Source of the DNA: Pholis gunnellus
Taxonomy: Eukaryota; Chordata; Actinopteri; Perciformes; Pholidae
DNA length: 64,000 nt
NCBI GenBank assembly: GCA_910591455.2
Contig: OU342807.1
Location: 17,290,594-17,354,593, forward strand
Reading direction: 5' to 3'
A program made the translations under genes and the position numbers. Below the pieces are notes generated by a model. The model was not told where the DNA came from and ran no database searches. It worked only from the letters and a program-made list of their open reading frames with translations. This document shows, one piece after another, positions 13,761 to 27,210 of this stretch (the stretch's first letter is position 1; every line of letters begins with the position of its first letter).

Positions 13761-15418
13761 TTTTAGCATGTCTGAGTATGAAATCAAATGTATGTGAATT
13801 GCATATTATTTCCTGTGAAACATACATGCAATCACTGCACACTACCCCAGCATGAATATTCCACTGTGCTATGTGTTCAACGTTCATAGCAGACAATGGC
13901 GGACAGCTCTGTAACGTCAATACTGTAAGTACAAGATTCCACTTTAGTAGAAATTATGTATTTTGTTGTTAGTTCAAACTTTATGATTCTCATATAGGTT
14001 GTCGTTTGGTCCAATGAAGTTGGCACAGGTTACCATGGTATAATATGGTATAACAGTTCAATCCCTCCAAAAAGATAGATACGTACTACTGTTTATTCTC
14101 ACAACAGTATGTTGCACGATACATATTGAGTATGTAGTGCGAATTTCAGAAGCAGTAACATCTGAGACATATTCTGAATCAACATATTGATCCAGATTTG
14201 AAACAAAAGCAAAACCCTTTTCCCACAGCCAATGGCGTACTCCGATACATTTCACAAATGCTGTTCACTGTTTTTTCTTTTTTAAATATCCTGCTAATGG
14301 GACTGAAAACATAATCTCCTTAGTTTTTCCTAAGGAGACACTGAACACATTAAATATAATGTACTTGATTTTTTTAAAGGATTAAAAGATGAATGACTAA
14401 AACAAAAGTATTATAATTTAAGATTACGTCGGCGTAACGGCAACACCAACACTAGGGATAACACAAGTATAAGGCAAGGTTTAATATATATATATACACA
14501 CACAGGGCAATGACTGCCATCTGAAAGTATTGAAAAGGAAAGAGGGAGGAAGCACAAAAAGAAAGAGGGGGAGGTGGAGGGGAGGAAGAATGGATGAGGA
14601 TGGAGAGAAAGAAGCCAGCATAGTGATCTTTCATCATAATCCTGTTACTGTTGAATAATTTAAGTATCTCCTTGCAGACATTAATTTCCTATCATCTACT
14701 TTGCCTCTAATTCACCGGGAGAATTAATGAGGATTGACATGGCTGCTCTTTCTTGTGCCGTGAAAGCCAACATGTAGCTGTTGATAAGCGGGATGTGGTG
14801 GTGGAACAATGGGCAGCTGGTTATAGCCTCATCGTTCATTTTACATTTCATCCGAGCTTTCATTAGCTTCCAAGAAAACAGGGCATGAAAATATATGAAA
14901 TAATGTTAATCATCTACTGTAATTATGATTATCAAATGTATCAAAGTACTTCAGATATGCTGCCTTTCCATTATAAAAGAAAATAAGTACATTTACTTTT
15001 AAAGTGAAATAAGCGCATACCATCATGTTTAGTGTGCATTATCTGTGAAAGGTCACCTCTGTGCAGTGTAGTAGACATGTCGAGGACAAAGCCATGCAAC
15101 TGATAGGCCATCTGTTTCAAAGATTGATAGCTCACCGCTGCTATCAATGATACGCCCATGTGCCTCTTAGCATTCTGTAGATCTTCATTGTTTTTCTTCA
15201 AGGACATCAGGGGTACAGTATACAACACCATATAAAATGACATTCGGCATGCAGGAGATAGAGTGGGAGGAATAAAGAGAGGGTACTCAAAAAAAAAAAG
15301 AAATGCACCACTGTCAACAATGTTAACACAATAGGTTTGAAATACAGTGTTGTAACATAGCATAGCTCTTAGGGCTCGTCATTTTAGGCTGGAAACGGGA
15401 GGAACATCGCCGAGAAGA
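13761..15418. other. Gene-free AT-rich stretch
   Basis: No supported gene. It contains a short TA/CA tract (about 14484-14504), a 9-bp inverted repeat (14315-14338), and a low-repeat AATTA-rich segment (14640-14940) that could be a conserved non-coding element. Confidence 0.45.
14640..14940. other. Candidate conserved non-coding element
   Basis: This segment lacks simple repeats and recognisable transposon sequence. It is dense in homeodomain-like cores (TAATTT, TTAATGA, CATTAG, TAATTATGATTA). It lies upstream of a developmental proteoglycan gene. This is composition-based suspicion only. Confidence 0.2.
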
Positions 15419-15435
15419 GGGGGGGGGGGGGGGGG
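15419..15435. repeat. Poly-G run
   Basis: Seventeen consecutive G residues, seen directly. Confidence 0.9.
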
Positions 15436-15754
15436 TGCGGCTTCAAAGATCTGTCATGTTCCAGGTCGACATTAATGGCTGAGCGGGTGAAGGGAGCTGC
15501 AGTGACATTCACAACACAGACACCCCGGAGGAATGTCTAGATGTAGAACGGTGAAGGGGAATTACCTTAATTTCTATTTTATATGTTTTTTGAATGTAAA
15601 ATCACTCCTAGCTGTTCCTATCTTTAGTTTAGACTTTTCGAAAAGGAGACATCTTTGTACTGTCAGTGAAACTTTGGCTGTTGTCCCTTTTACACTCTCC
15701 TTAGTTTGGGGAATTTTCCAACACTTTTCGAAGTAATTCAAATCCTTCAGAGTG

Positions 15755-15757
<3 letters not shown>

Positions 15758-15815
<58 letters not shown>
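15758..15815. repeat. (AT)29 microsatellite
   Basis: Twenty-nine uninterrupted AT units. The run is self-complementary, and it produces spurious open frames on both strands. Confidence 0.97.
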
Positions 15816-15817
<2 letters not shown>

Positions 15818-18800
15818 GTGCGAGATATGAAGTCAACAATGCTCTTGGCACTCATGATAGCAATTTAATTGAAATGTCAGTCGAGAGACAGGGACTCCAA
15901 ATCCACAGAATCTGTGTTTTTGTCTCTCCGGTGTCTTCATCTCTTTCTCTTCTCTTCTTTCTCACTTTCTCCGCTCTGAGTTACAACTTCATCTTCCAGC
16001 CATAGCCGAGGACATGCATCAGGTGACGCACTCAATGTCGCGCTCATTTGACCCATCACCCCAACAATAGAGGCTGACCCTGAGCTGCTCCTCCGATTAA
16101 TCACCTAACCTTCCCTTCACGCCACCGCCCGCCCTCCCTCTTCCCCCTTCCATCCGAGGTGACCTGAGACGGCGCGAACCCCCCCCCCCCCCCCCCCCCG
16201 CTGCAGCTTCCCCCGGACCACGAGGGTCAAAAGACAGTCGTCCACCTATCCGCATGACTGCCAATAAATCTGACAAAAGTAAATACCCATCACAGTCTGG
16301 GGGCCACGAGCAGGCTTCCCTCCCCCTCTTCAACTTCAACGTAGTTCAACCTTATTATACTCAGCTGGGAGGAGAATTGCGGTGCATGAGCGGAAAGAGC
16401 CGTATTTAGAGTTAATTGCCTCTGGCAGGTGAGGACATCAGTTCCACCGTGTGCCCAGGCAGATGGCTCACTGGAGGCAGGTTCAATCAACTAATTGTAA
16501 AGTTCTGCTAGGGCTTCGGGGGGGGGGGCGTTGACCTAGAGACGAGGTTGAGGGACATGAGACAGTCTGAACGGCTGAAGGTCTGCGTAGGGCAGATTTT
16601 ATTTTGCACGCTTTAAACATTTTCTACAAATGCTAAATCACCCTTTTTGACATTTTTCCACCTCCAAACATCATGTAAAGTGTGTGAGCAGACTTTTTGG
16701 AATTCACAACACACACATACCACACGCAGACATGCATACACACATACACACATGCACTTTTAAAGCAAGGCCCCCAGCTCAAGCACATGTCCTTGCAATT
16801 GCCTTGAGCTGTGGCCTTTATTGCTGAGGGAATTGAGGGAGATGTAAATAGAGTTGTAGGCTGAGGCGAAATTCCTTTGTTGGCAAAAACAAAAGGTAAG
16901 GCAGCCAATAAAAAAGACAGGCCAAAAAAAGAAGTGATAGTCAACAGGGACCAATCGACACTCACAACTGTCTCACAAAATGTGAAACAGCTACATTCCC
17001 ATTTCCTTCATTGATGTGAGGTTTTCTTTATTTTTGCAGTTTATCCACTTTCCTCATTTCAAAGGTACAAACACTACCAACGGTATCTTTATAAAACAGG
17101 CTAGAGCTAGACACCTGGACAAGATCTGTAACAAGATAAAGTGGGAGGACAGACAGAGACGGGTGAGGTGAGATGGATGGAGCGTACTTCACAGGTCAGG
17201 TATGCCCATGGGGCTTGTGTCAGTGAATAATCTTCACATTAGCGTTGACTCATTTAAATAATATGGATCACTCAGCAGGTACAATGTTGCTACAGGAATA
17301 TTAAACCCTCAGCTGCCTTTAAACAAAGTTATCTTTGAAAACAGAACCACACCTTGGGTTGATGTTTTGGCTGTTTTAGTCCCTAAAAACAAAAGTGTTT
17401 TTAAACCTGACATGCTATGATCGACTCAGTGGTCGACTCACTCAATTTATTTGTAAAAATATGAATGAAATCCAATTTCTGCTATTTGAATGTACGTATG
17501 TTTCATGCCGAGTTACAGGGAAATGCAGACAAGCACTGTGAGCAATGATTTGATGATTTGCGAGAGTTTTTTTTAATCATATTTAATGACGATGCACTTT
17601 GCATCAACTTTGAAATATAGTGATTAAAACATAATTGAAGCAGACGTCTAGACTTCTGCTGACCTACAAATCACCAAAAGCATGCTGACTGGGACACTAT
17701 GCTCAAATCTCTCCAATTGATATCCGGTATCGGTGAAATCATAAAAACATGGCAACTTGGATTTGAACATGTGAAGGCACGATTTATGATACAAATGTTT
17801 AGGCCTCGTGCTTAAAAATCCCTGCACACAACATCTCTGATTTGTTCTGCAATTCATGGTGTTGTGCTCGTACAAGGATGCATCCCTTGGCTGGTGAAAC
17901 AGTCGACCAATTTTTCACAACAGACATTTTGACATGTACAGGTGTTTTCAATAACATTAATGATAGTTTCATTCCACTTAGTGGAGGCCCGGGTATTCTG
18001 CATGCTGACTCACTGGAATAGCTAACTGGGACACTTAATGGTACTGAGCAATCGTTATTGTAATAAGAATTAATCATTTTCACCTGTGCTTTTCCTACTA
18101 TGAAAATATGCTCTTAGAAGGCAAGGCTATTGATGGGGAATTCATCGCCCTACATAGCTACTAGCTAGCTACCTAGCTACAACTATGGACGAGGCCAACA
18201 CAGCTGCAGGTTGTAAGTGGACTGAGAAATAATAACTCTTCAAAAAATCTTTGTTAATTGAGACAGAGTTTACAAATCCCGTAGCAACTGCTAACACAGC
18301 CTCCACTGGAAATGACATTGTTGGGATGGAGACGTCACTCACTGCCAGTGTTTTGAAAGTTACACGAAAACTGTAATCAATTACTCATTACACATTCACT
18401 CATTGAACAAATAATTAGTTTACATATTTTAATCAGCAGTGTACTGACTGGTTTGGTTAAGAAGCAGCAAAGTAATCCCCCTTCTCAACAAGAAATCAGC
18501 TCCCAAAACAGGGAAACAACATGACAATTCAGTCAGATTATCAGGCTACCTCTGCTTAGTATGTTCACATTACTTACTGTATTACTCGACATGAAAATGA
18601 CTGAATCAGTTCATCACTCCTCACAGCGTTACTCAGGTTAGCAGCACGGCAAAGCTATTACAAATCACTGTTGCAGCTGCATAGAATGAGAAAACCTACA
18701 TGGTCCTTTGAGCATGAAGCTGACTGGTGCAATTGAAGGCAGCAGGTCACGGATGAGTTCATGTTCACATGGTTGCTGCTTTAAAGCAACAATAAACTCT

Positions 18801-19284
18801 AATGGTGTTTTGGATACACAGTTTCGTATGGTGTCTTGAGGTCACCGCAGCAGCGAAGGAACACGTTCACTTTGCTGATGGTGGGAGAAGGCTTTTACTG
18901 AACATATAGTAGTCGTCTCAGTTTTAAGTTTTCTTGCTGACAGTTTTCTTTATTATTTAATGTAAAAGTGTGACACAGGCACTGGGAGCAACTTTGCTTG
19001 GGGAAAGTCTTATTGTTTACTGCGATGTCGATCGGGCATCAGTTTAGATGGTACATGTAATGCCTCTAAGCAGCTGGCAGCTCTGCCTTCTCTCTGACAG
19101 GATATCCGTCATAAAACGGGATGGTCTCTCATTCCTCACCCAGACACTCAAAGTCAGCTTCACCCCCGTCCCCCCTCTCGCAGATTACACGTTCGATCCA
19201 CTTTGGATCTCTCTATTCGTCATGTGTGAGTTGTTGTGCTGCGCCGTGTCGCGGTGATGCAGTTGATAAACGCCAACGGGGGGA
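15816..19284. other. Gene-free stretch
   Basis: No supported coding region. A poly-C run (16179-16199) lies in a GC-rich patch at about 16100-16230, and a degenerate CA-rich tract at about 16708-16755. About 18350-18420 resembles an old repeat but was not matched. Confidence 0.45.
16179..16199. repeat. Poly-C run
   Basis: Twenty-one consecutive C residues, seen directly. Confidence 0.9.
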
Positions 19285-19306
19285 GGGGGGGGGGGGGGGG
19301 GGGGGG
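19285..19306. repeat. Poly-G run
   Basis: Twenty-two consecutive G residues, preceded by six more G and one A. Confidence 0.92.
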
Positions 19307-22084
19307 ATTGCTAAAACCTCACCTCGGCGAAAACAAAAGAGCTGAAAACAGCCAGACATGACTGAAACCTCACCTTGGCTTTGATGGGCCACAACAGGAG
19401 CAAAACAGCAATGAGCTGCTGTGGCTCAGCCAGAGAAACGGCCAAGTGAGAGTTGAGGTGGCATTATACTCATCAGGCACAATGACAGCTCTGGTGGATT
19501 GGATTTGTCTCCCTTTTTCTCTTTTAGAGCCATAACTCTTTCTGCCCGTGCAGCCACTAGACGGAGAAAAGTGGGTTGTTGAATTGTTTTTGTGTTTTTT
19601 ATTTTAGTGCAAATGAATTCAATTCATATTTGAGTGCAATGCTTTTAGCTCAAGGTGTCACAAGTGTGTTTCTCAAGCTCCTTGGGAGAACTGTGCTGCT
19701 TTCACTGAGCCATCCTTTGTGTGTGAGTGTGTGTGAGAGTTAATGGTCTCTGTGTGTGTTTCCACATACGTACTGTCGTGGGCTGACACTAATGTGCATT
19801 AGTGGGCAAGCAATAGGGATCCAGACTGCTTTCACAGAGGCACGAGTACTGAAATTTGGGTTGACATAGCAACCGTGATGAGAACTATAAATCCCATTAA
19901 TGGTGCCTCTCATTGTGCCTCCGTCTTGATCAAATTCAGGTGCTGACAAAGTGACGTGGCCCTGCTCAGAGTGCACTCTAGGCTGTCAGAGAAATAATGA
20001 CAGCAAGTCGCAGTGACAAGTTGGTAGTTCCATGTGTGTTTTCTGTCAATACCCTAATATCTCTCTTTTTATTAAATGCTGCCTATCACCCCATATGTGA
20101 ATGAAATTAAATACACTTCAACAATTGTATTTATGTATTTTACCATTGATTTAAATGAGACACTCTTGTAGAATGTGACCTGCATAAATGGATTATTTCT
20201 GGCCACATGGAGGCAGCAGAAGCTCTAAATGTAACACTGACAGTTCCTCACATTATAAACTGTATATGGCTAACTTGTTAGCGAAGCGCTATATACACAC
20301 CCAGCAGACCCTTGTGAATGTGAAAAGTAGCCCTTTGGCTGAACCAAAACTGCAAACGTTGCGGGACAAACCAAAGCAATGAGCCAAAAGATGCTGAAAC
20401 ACTGTGGAGAGCTGAGTGGAAATGCAACGTTAGGTGATATTCCTCTGTGGGTTCATCAATGCAAGCGACGGCTTTCACATAACACAAACAATTATTTTGT
20501 TGTTTATATGAAAATATCGAGCGCAACTCTAAGAGCCAGTATAGATACAGATCTCCTTCCCACCACATAACATAAGCTCACTGTGGCAGTGCCCATGGCC
20601 TTTGAGTTGAGACTGAGTGGGCTAAAATGAAATTGTCAATTTGAAGTCAGACAAAAAGCCAAAGAAGCATTTGTTCACCTCCACCTCATGCTTCACAACC
20701 ACAGCCTTCAGCCTTCACTGAGACAACAGCATAGACACACATCTCCACAAAACACATCCAGCTGCAGTTCACTGGAAAAGATCTGCAGCAGGAAATCCTT
20801 GAAAGGCAACGTTATCACTAATCTTTAATATGATCAGTAAATACGGTGTATGCACTGTATTTTATCTATATGTTAGTTTTGCTGCAGTATTACTAAATTC
20901 ACCCTCAGGGATCAATATTGTTCGTCTCATCGTTCTCCTTTACCTCCTTTAACAACAAGGCAGCCATAGAAATGTCTTCCACAAGCAACGATACACATTT
21001 ATATTTATTTATTTATCATTATTTGTCAGTTCAACAGTTGTTTAATGTGCAGTGTCTGAGATATCATCAGTCAATCGGGTTAACATCAGTTTGAAAACAC
21101 CACCGTGCAGTGGTGAGAGGCACACGTTTCTGGAAAAATAACCATCAGTTCTGTCGTGCAGAAGAAAACCCAAAGCCTAAAGACGGACCACAATTTTCTT
21201 TATATGTTTGTAGTATGCTGAGCAGTAACACCCTGTTATCATTGCCACTCTGCAGGTGACTCTGTTTGACAGTTAAGAGAGTAAAGCATCTACGAATAAA
21301 CTCCCAGACTGGGATAAGGATCAGTAACTGTAAAGGGCCCTTTACTCTAGAAGCCTTCACTTTCACCGGGACGTTAGCACTGCCCCTCATACTCGTGCAT
21401 GTAAAAACACACAGAGCCATGTACCGTGATCTCCCCTGACATGAAGGTGGCAGCGGCGTTGAGGCGTGACCAGGGTTGGGAGGGCATGAATCAAGATCAC
21501 CATAAACAGAATTAAAAAGAATAAATACTTTGCTATCATAGAGGGCCGAGTGATTTATTCTACACATTCACAGCACTGGCTGAACAGCGGCCCCCGAGAA
21601 ATCAATATGTAATTATAGACATCCTACCCTGGGCCGTTCCTCTCCCAGCATCCACCTCCCACCACCTGCCCCTCACCGCCACCACCACCCTCACAACAAA
21701 TGTCAGAACAGCACTGGGCCCCGAACAAGAAATAAAAGAAATAAAAGACTTCTCCCTGGTGAGCATAGCGTTGTGTTTTAGTGGGTTTACTGTCTGCACA
21801 TGCACAGTTTTGTGTCTTGCAGCCATTTAGCATTTTCTTTATTTTGGATTTGGTTCAACGTTATGCACATTTCATTTGTTATGTATAACGCCTCATTGAG
21901 TAAGAAGCTTAATGCCACATAAACTAAAGAAAAAAAGATAAAGTGAGGAATTAAATGAAAATACTTGTATTCAGTTTACACCTTCAGATGACTGCACCAA
22001 CGTATTCAAATTAATAAATGAGTCAAAATAATAATAATCAAAATGTAAACTAATAGTCAGACATTAGCTTAGTCTGGCCTTGTT
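19307..22084. other. Gene-free stretch
   Basis: Mostly unique sequence with no supported gene. About 19760-19990 is repeat-free and of balanced composition, so it is a possible regulatory segment, but nothing diagnostic is visible. Confidence 0.4.
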
Positions 22085-22190
22085 TTACGGCCAACAAGCA
22101 CCTCTGAAGCTCACTAATTTACACATTATATCTTGTGTGTTTAGTTGCCTCTAGTCTGTATGTTAAGCTCAGCATAAAGTGAGACGCACT
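22085..22190 (+). repeat. Dispersed repeat family D, copy 2 (fragment)
   Basis: AGCACCTCTGAAGCTCACTA followed by an ATTATATCTTGTGTG-like block matches AGCACCTCTAAAGCTCACTG near 37780, in the same orientation. Confidence 0.5.
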
Positions 22191-23680
22191 GTTGGTACCT
22201 TAGCTATTTTCTAAACTAATTTAAACATTGATTAGATTCTCTAATTGATAAATTAATTTTTATACATTGTTGGATATAGTATTTCTATTACTATTACTAT
22301 TATATGATTCTAGCTTATTTTACTAAAGTATTTCATAATGTTGACATAATAGAAATAATTAATAATTTTTTGCCAGGCACAAATGGACTTCCACAGTGAA
22401 AAGTGAAAGCCATACCGCCATACAATACATAATGTAATATAAGATGGAGCAGCTTATTTGAAAATGAAAGAATGTTTTATTTTATTTGCCTTTGAGTGAT
22501 TGATGAGTCATAACTTCAACGTTTGAGGAACATTGTATTGAATTTCTGAAGCAATTCATCTCTCGGCCCCTCAGCGGCTCACTCTTTCTAATGGAAGCCA
22601 CTGAAACGTGTGTGCACTGGTGTTTATTGTAACATGTGGGCAGACATACATGTTGACTTTTAGGCATGTAATCAAGAAAATCAACGGGTGACCGATTATA
22701 TTTCTTGTGTACATCCGGGGGCCAAAAAAGTTTGGATCACGCTCCATATTTCAGTCCGTGGTGTCTCCTCGGTGTCCGATGAAGTGAATAGCAGGTGATT
22801 TGGTCATAGAGATCGGCCTCGGTGGGCGCTCCAGGTCCTGACACAATGATGAACAGCTGTACAGGTCTGACCTCTGCTCATCGCTCTGTGCTCACTCCAA
22901 GCTAAATCAATGAAGTAACCAGTCAATGCTTGCCCACACTCAAGCTATTGCCAGGCCCTTATCTGGCCCCGGCAGTTTAACACTGACCCCCGCACAGGTA
23001 GCAGGAGACACACTAATCCATCTCACCTAGCCCAGACAGACTCATCTCATCCCGGCTATCATCCCCCTCTATCTCTACATTCGCTTACTCAAACACCTTT
23101 CTCTGTTTCAGTTTCTCCCTCGATGTCTTGAATAGTTTCATTTTCCCTGTATCTATATACCCATCCATTCCCCAGCTGTTTCATTTCTCTCTGTATCCTG
23201 ATCCATCTTGATCCACGCTTCGTCCAAAGCTCTCTCTCCCCTTTCCTGCCAGCTCTCACTGTGGGTGCCTCGCGGTCTGGCCACGGGAGACGGAGCTCTG
23301 GTCAAATTGACACTCACATCATTGCCCATCAATATCTGTTCTCAATGAGGGCTGAAATGATTGGGAATCTGAGCTGTTTTGATTCGCCTCCCACTCCTTT
23401 CGCCTCGGGGGCCCAGCGTTTGATTACAAAGAGCCTCAGTCGAGCTGCACAAGAATGTCTGAAAATATCTGAGTATCCATAATAGCCACATTGAAGTGAA
23501 GTCAGTTGATGCAACACACCTCTCAGATTATTAAAGAGGAACAAGTGCTGGTAGCAGATTGCGACTGCAGACATCATTTTATCATAGCAACAGGCAGTGA
23601 GTGTCGAAAACAGCTATTATGGTGTTGCTGTTGTGGAAACAATTAGCTGATGTTGTAAAAGCAATAGACTTAGACAACAT
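22191..23680. other. Gene-free stretch
   Basis: AT-rich sequence to about 22500, then mixed unique sequence. About 23250-23560 is repeat-free and moderately GC-rich; it could be regulatory, but it has no recognisable coding content. Confidence 0.4.
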
Positions 23681-23810
23681 CTTAAAGGGCCAGCGTGTAG
23701 CGTTTTGAGGAATCTATTATCAGAAATGGAATAGCCTTCCATCAACTCATCACTCGACAGTATATCTACCCCGGTTCTTCATCCACTCTTCGCCAGATCA
23801 TTGTTACAAC
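23681..23810 (+). repeat. Fragment of a TTAAAGGGCCAG-type MITE
   Basis: The left end CTTAAAGGGCCAGCGTGTAG followed by ATCTATTATCAGAAATGGAA resembles a teleost MITE that I recall starting TTAAAGGGCCAGTGTGTA. Only one end is visible, so the copy is truncated. Confidence 0.45.
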
Positions 23811-23894
23811 TTACATGGTAGTTTGTTCGTTCTCGGCCGCGCTGTATATGAAAGTATTTCAGAGGTTTTTCCCCAAGTGTCTTTTCATTGCATT

Positions 23895-24111
23895 GACCCT
23901 GTCTTCTTGTTCCTGCAGTTTGGTTCATCCTCCCGGTTCCCCCAGTCTGCCTGCCCTGCCTCGTCCTGCCTGGATTCCACCCTCGCCCTCCTTGGATTTC
24001 CCTGCTGTTCCCTGACTGTTGTCCCCTTGTGTTTTCCCTGTAAATAAACCATTACATGCTCATACTCCCTGGTCTGTGCCTGCATTTGGGTCCGCTACCA
24101 CTCCCCACGAC
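23895..24111 (+). mobile_element. Possible retrotransposon 3' end or LTR fragment
   Basis: A pyrimidine-rich block with CCTGCC motifs leads to an AATAAA signal at 24043, then CCTGGTCTGTGCCTGCATTT, and ends near CCACGACA. The solo LTR at 44256-44662, read on its minus strand, has the same kind of tail (CCTGGTCTGCGCTTGAGTCC, ending CGTGACA). The left limit is unclear, and no duplication was found. Confidence 0.4.
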
Positions 24112-26460
24112 AAGGGCTTTGTTTTAATGTAGTGATATTTTGAAATATAGTATTTATAATCATACAGTTGTAAAATAATGAACGATGTACAATTTTGGGA
24201 TTTCCTCTAACTTCCTACATTAGGACAGTCTTTTTATGCTCTCATTCACTCTCAAATCTCTCTGGCTCCTACTCTATCAGTGGGCAATTTCGCCACTTAG
24301 GTCTCCCTAAGCCAATCATATATTTCCCGTTAAACTTTAAAGACCTGTTCTCTTCTCTGCAGTCAGCTGTCATTTCAGTACGAACCGATGTGACCCTCCT
24401 CCCCATTCATCATCACATCCGGTGCTCAAGGTTTCTTCCACTGAGGTCAGTCCCACTCCACATGACATCGTCTAGGTCTTCAACCTGCCCCTACTGTTTT
24501 CAACGACTCCACAGAGAACACCTGGACAGCTCTGAGGCTCTGAGGCATTCCCCACGTATCCGACACTTTGACTTGCACAAATCCATTCACCACATTCAAT
24601 TATTTATTTCTTTAATCAATCTTCACCCACTGCACATGTTGGGCTTTCCTGTCCGTTAATGGCACCGCATCTAGCTGTGGCCTCTGAGGGGCTTGAGCAC
24701 TGTTAACATTTTTGGTACTATAAACTTTACGTGAATTAGATCTGATGGTGTTGCCTGAGATTAGGTGTCTTACTGGCAAATATTGCATGTGGAATTCCTA
24801 ACTTCACTCCTCTCCCCCGTCTCCCTCTGTCTCACCTCCTCACCTCTCTTTGGAGGAATTTGTGTAGATGGAAGAGCTAATTGATAGTGGTCTCTTTCAA
24901 TAATTCCCATATTGGACCAAAGAACAAAATAACAGCTCTACAGTAAGTGTATCCAGTTCTTCAGCTTGCTGTCGTACAGGATGTCTGACGATAGGGTTAT
25001 GATACGCTGAATTGAACAAGAATTATAGGGAAAGAGACAAAAATTGAGATCGGGAAGAAGCGGAGCAAGGATGTGAACAAGAGTGAACTAAGAAATGGAG
25101 AGGCAGGACGGAAGGAGCGAAGGCCGTACTGCCCGTAGGCATTGGCATTAAAGATTCATTATGGGCAACCGCGCCTGTTTCAGCAGGGAGAAACTCAGCT
25201 GTCACCCTGATGTATGATAGTAGTGTTTCCCCCTAAATTCTGACGGCCCACGGTAATTTGGTATTTAGTAAGTGATGTTTATCTTCCTTCCTTCTCTTTT
25301 TCCCTCCCACTCTCAGTAATAGCTGCACATTGACATTCTGGTTTAAGGAGCTACTGTAAATATGCCAAATGAAGTCTCTGTGGATGTGTTTGTATTTGTG
25401 AGAGATTGCATGCTGCAGCCTCTCAGTTATTTTATCCAGAGCCACATCAGGTCCCGGCAGGCAGGCGCGTCGGACGCTGGCTTCCAGGTATCCGATAAAA
25501 CATCCATGACAGAGTGGACAATCGTTCTGCTCCATGGTCTCGCTGTTCGTTTCGGACAGGTGGCATGATTTGAACAATCTATGAAGGCAGAGCTGCTCCG
25601 GTTTGGAGAAGGTCTGAGTCAGTGAATGTCTCACACAGAGGATATTAACAGTCTATTTCAGACTGCTGTGTGGACCCACTCGAGCTGAAGTCAGGTCATG
25701 GCATTCTCAGACTTTTCAGAGCACTTTTCTGTGTGTGACCCCCCCCGTTGCAATGTCTCTACATCGACACTAGATTGGATTTATGCTACAGAGGTGATGC
25801 TGTTTACTATGTGGAACTGAAAAAAGTTTCACTGCCTTTTTTAATCATATCACAATTGCACTGAGTATACGTTTTTCCTGACAACCATGCGTATTGAGGT
25901 ATTCACCGTCGTAACCTTTTCTCATAATCTGAATGCCTGCCATGCTCGCAGGGGCCTTTTTATAGCCTTGTTGGCACACCACAACCTGGGCCTGTTCTCG
26001 GCCTGCCAGTGTTTGTTTTGTGATAGTGTGAGCATGAATAAATGTTACAATCACGCACATGTGCGTGTGTGGCTGTGCAGCTGAGGTTTTAATACATACA
26101 TTCACTTGGCATGCATGGGCCAACACAAAGAGTCTCCATTTGTGTCTGCGAAGTCATATCAGCTATTTCAGCCGTGTGTCTTGAGCATACATCAGATTCA
26201 TCCGGGGAGGCATTTCCCCAAAGATCTTTGTACCTGTGAAGCAAAAAGCCCTCAAATCAGACCAGCTGCATCCTTTGCTTTGGGCTATGTGGCATAGATA
26301 TGAAGGCAACTCCGGTCTTACTCCATGCAGGCTGTTTTCTTTCACCCCCGAGCAGAGCCGGGTACAGCCCAGCATGGAAAATCTCTGCTGGTTGCCTGGC
26401 GCTTTTTCATCATCATTCCTCACCTGCGGAGCTGTATCCAGCCGTGGATGCATATGTGAC
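24112..26460. other. Gene-free stretch
   Basis: A 154-codon plus-strand frame (24195-24659) and a 133-codon minus-strand frame (25233-25634) occur here. Neither resembles a known protein nor has splice sites I can support. No transposon was recognised. Confidence 0.4.
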
Positions 26461-26468
26461 AAGAGGCT

Positions 26469-26471
<3 letters not shown>

Positions 26472-26499
<28 letters not shown>

Positions 26500-26540
26500 A
26501 GATAGAGAGAGAGGGAGAGGATAAGAGAGAGAGAGAGAGC
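26472..26540. repeat. Imperfect (GA)n tract
   Basis: Two GA runs separated by GGGAGGGAGATA and similar interruptions, seen directly. Confidence 0.85.
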
Positions 26541-26658
26541 GAGGGAGATGAAACTTTCATGAGGCGTGGGGGTTGGTGTGGGAAACCACAATGAAAATGC
26601 AAAGATTGAACTTTTCTCCAGGACTGAGGGTGGGGTGATGAGAGTAAAGACAGCCTGG

Positions 26659-26660
<2 letters not shown>

Positions 26661-26733
<73 letters not shown>

Positions 26734-26745
26734 GGGGGGGGGGGG
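26661..26745. repeat. (GT)28 followed by G29
   Basis: A pure GT run (26661-26716) passes directly into 29 consecutive G residues (26717-26745). The chance minus-strand frame through this tract reads as poly-proline and Thr-His repeats. Confidence 0.95.
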
Positions 26746-27147
26746 TAGTGAAGATAGCCCCTGGATGTGAGCAGGGAAGAAGAAGAAAGGATTTATCACT
26801 GGGATTCTAATCCCACTGTTCCTCTCCTTTTCCCCACCCTCTCATTTTGTTTACCCCTTTAATCTCCTGTCTTTAGTCCCTGTGGGTTTATTTTTTACTT
26901 ATTTCATCCACCATCTCATTTGAACCTCCCACTGTATTATTTGACATCTCCACCAATGGTACTACGTCCTTCCGGATGTGGTGGGAGTAGGTACAAATAC
27001 TCTGACCACAGGCTGGAAGGAGCATCAGGAGACCGGGCCAGGAGGTGGCAGGTGTCTGTGTAGTATACCTCAGAGGATGTCTCCAGAATGTCCTCCAGTC
27101 ATCTGTTGTATCTGCACAAACAAGCATACACACACAGACACACACAC

Positions 27148-27148
<1 letters not shown>

Positions 27149-27209
<61 letters not shown>
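27149..27209. repeat. (AC)30 microsatellite
   Basis: An uninterrupted AC run of about 61 bp, with further degenerate CA sequence to its left. Confidence 0.95.

Positions 27210-27210
<1 letters not shown>

Noticed and set aside
24195..24659. 154-codon plus-strand open frame
   Set aside because: Unrecognised composition, no convincing splice or promoter context, and no homology I know; treated as chance.
25233..25634. 133-codon minus-strand frame with two CxxC-like cysteine pairs
   Set aside because: The cysteine spacing does not form a complete zinc-binding motif, and no other support exists.
26661..27209. CRISPR-like array of repeats
   Set aside because: The repeats are simple GT, G and CA microsatellites with no spacers.
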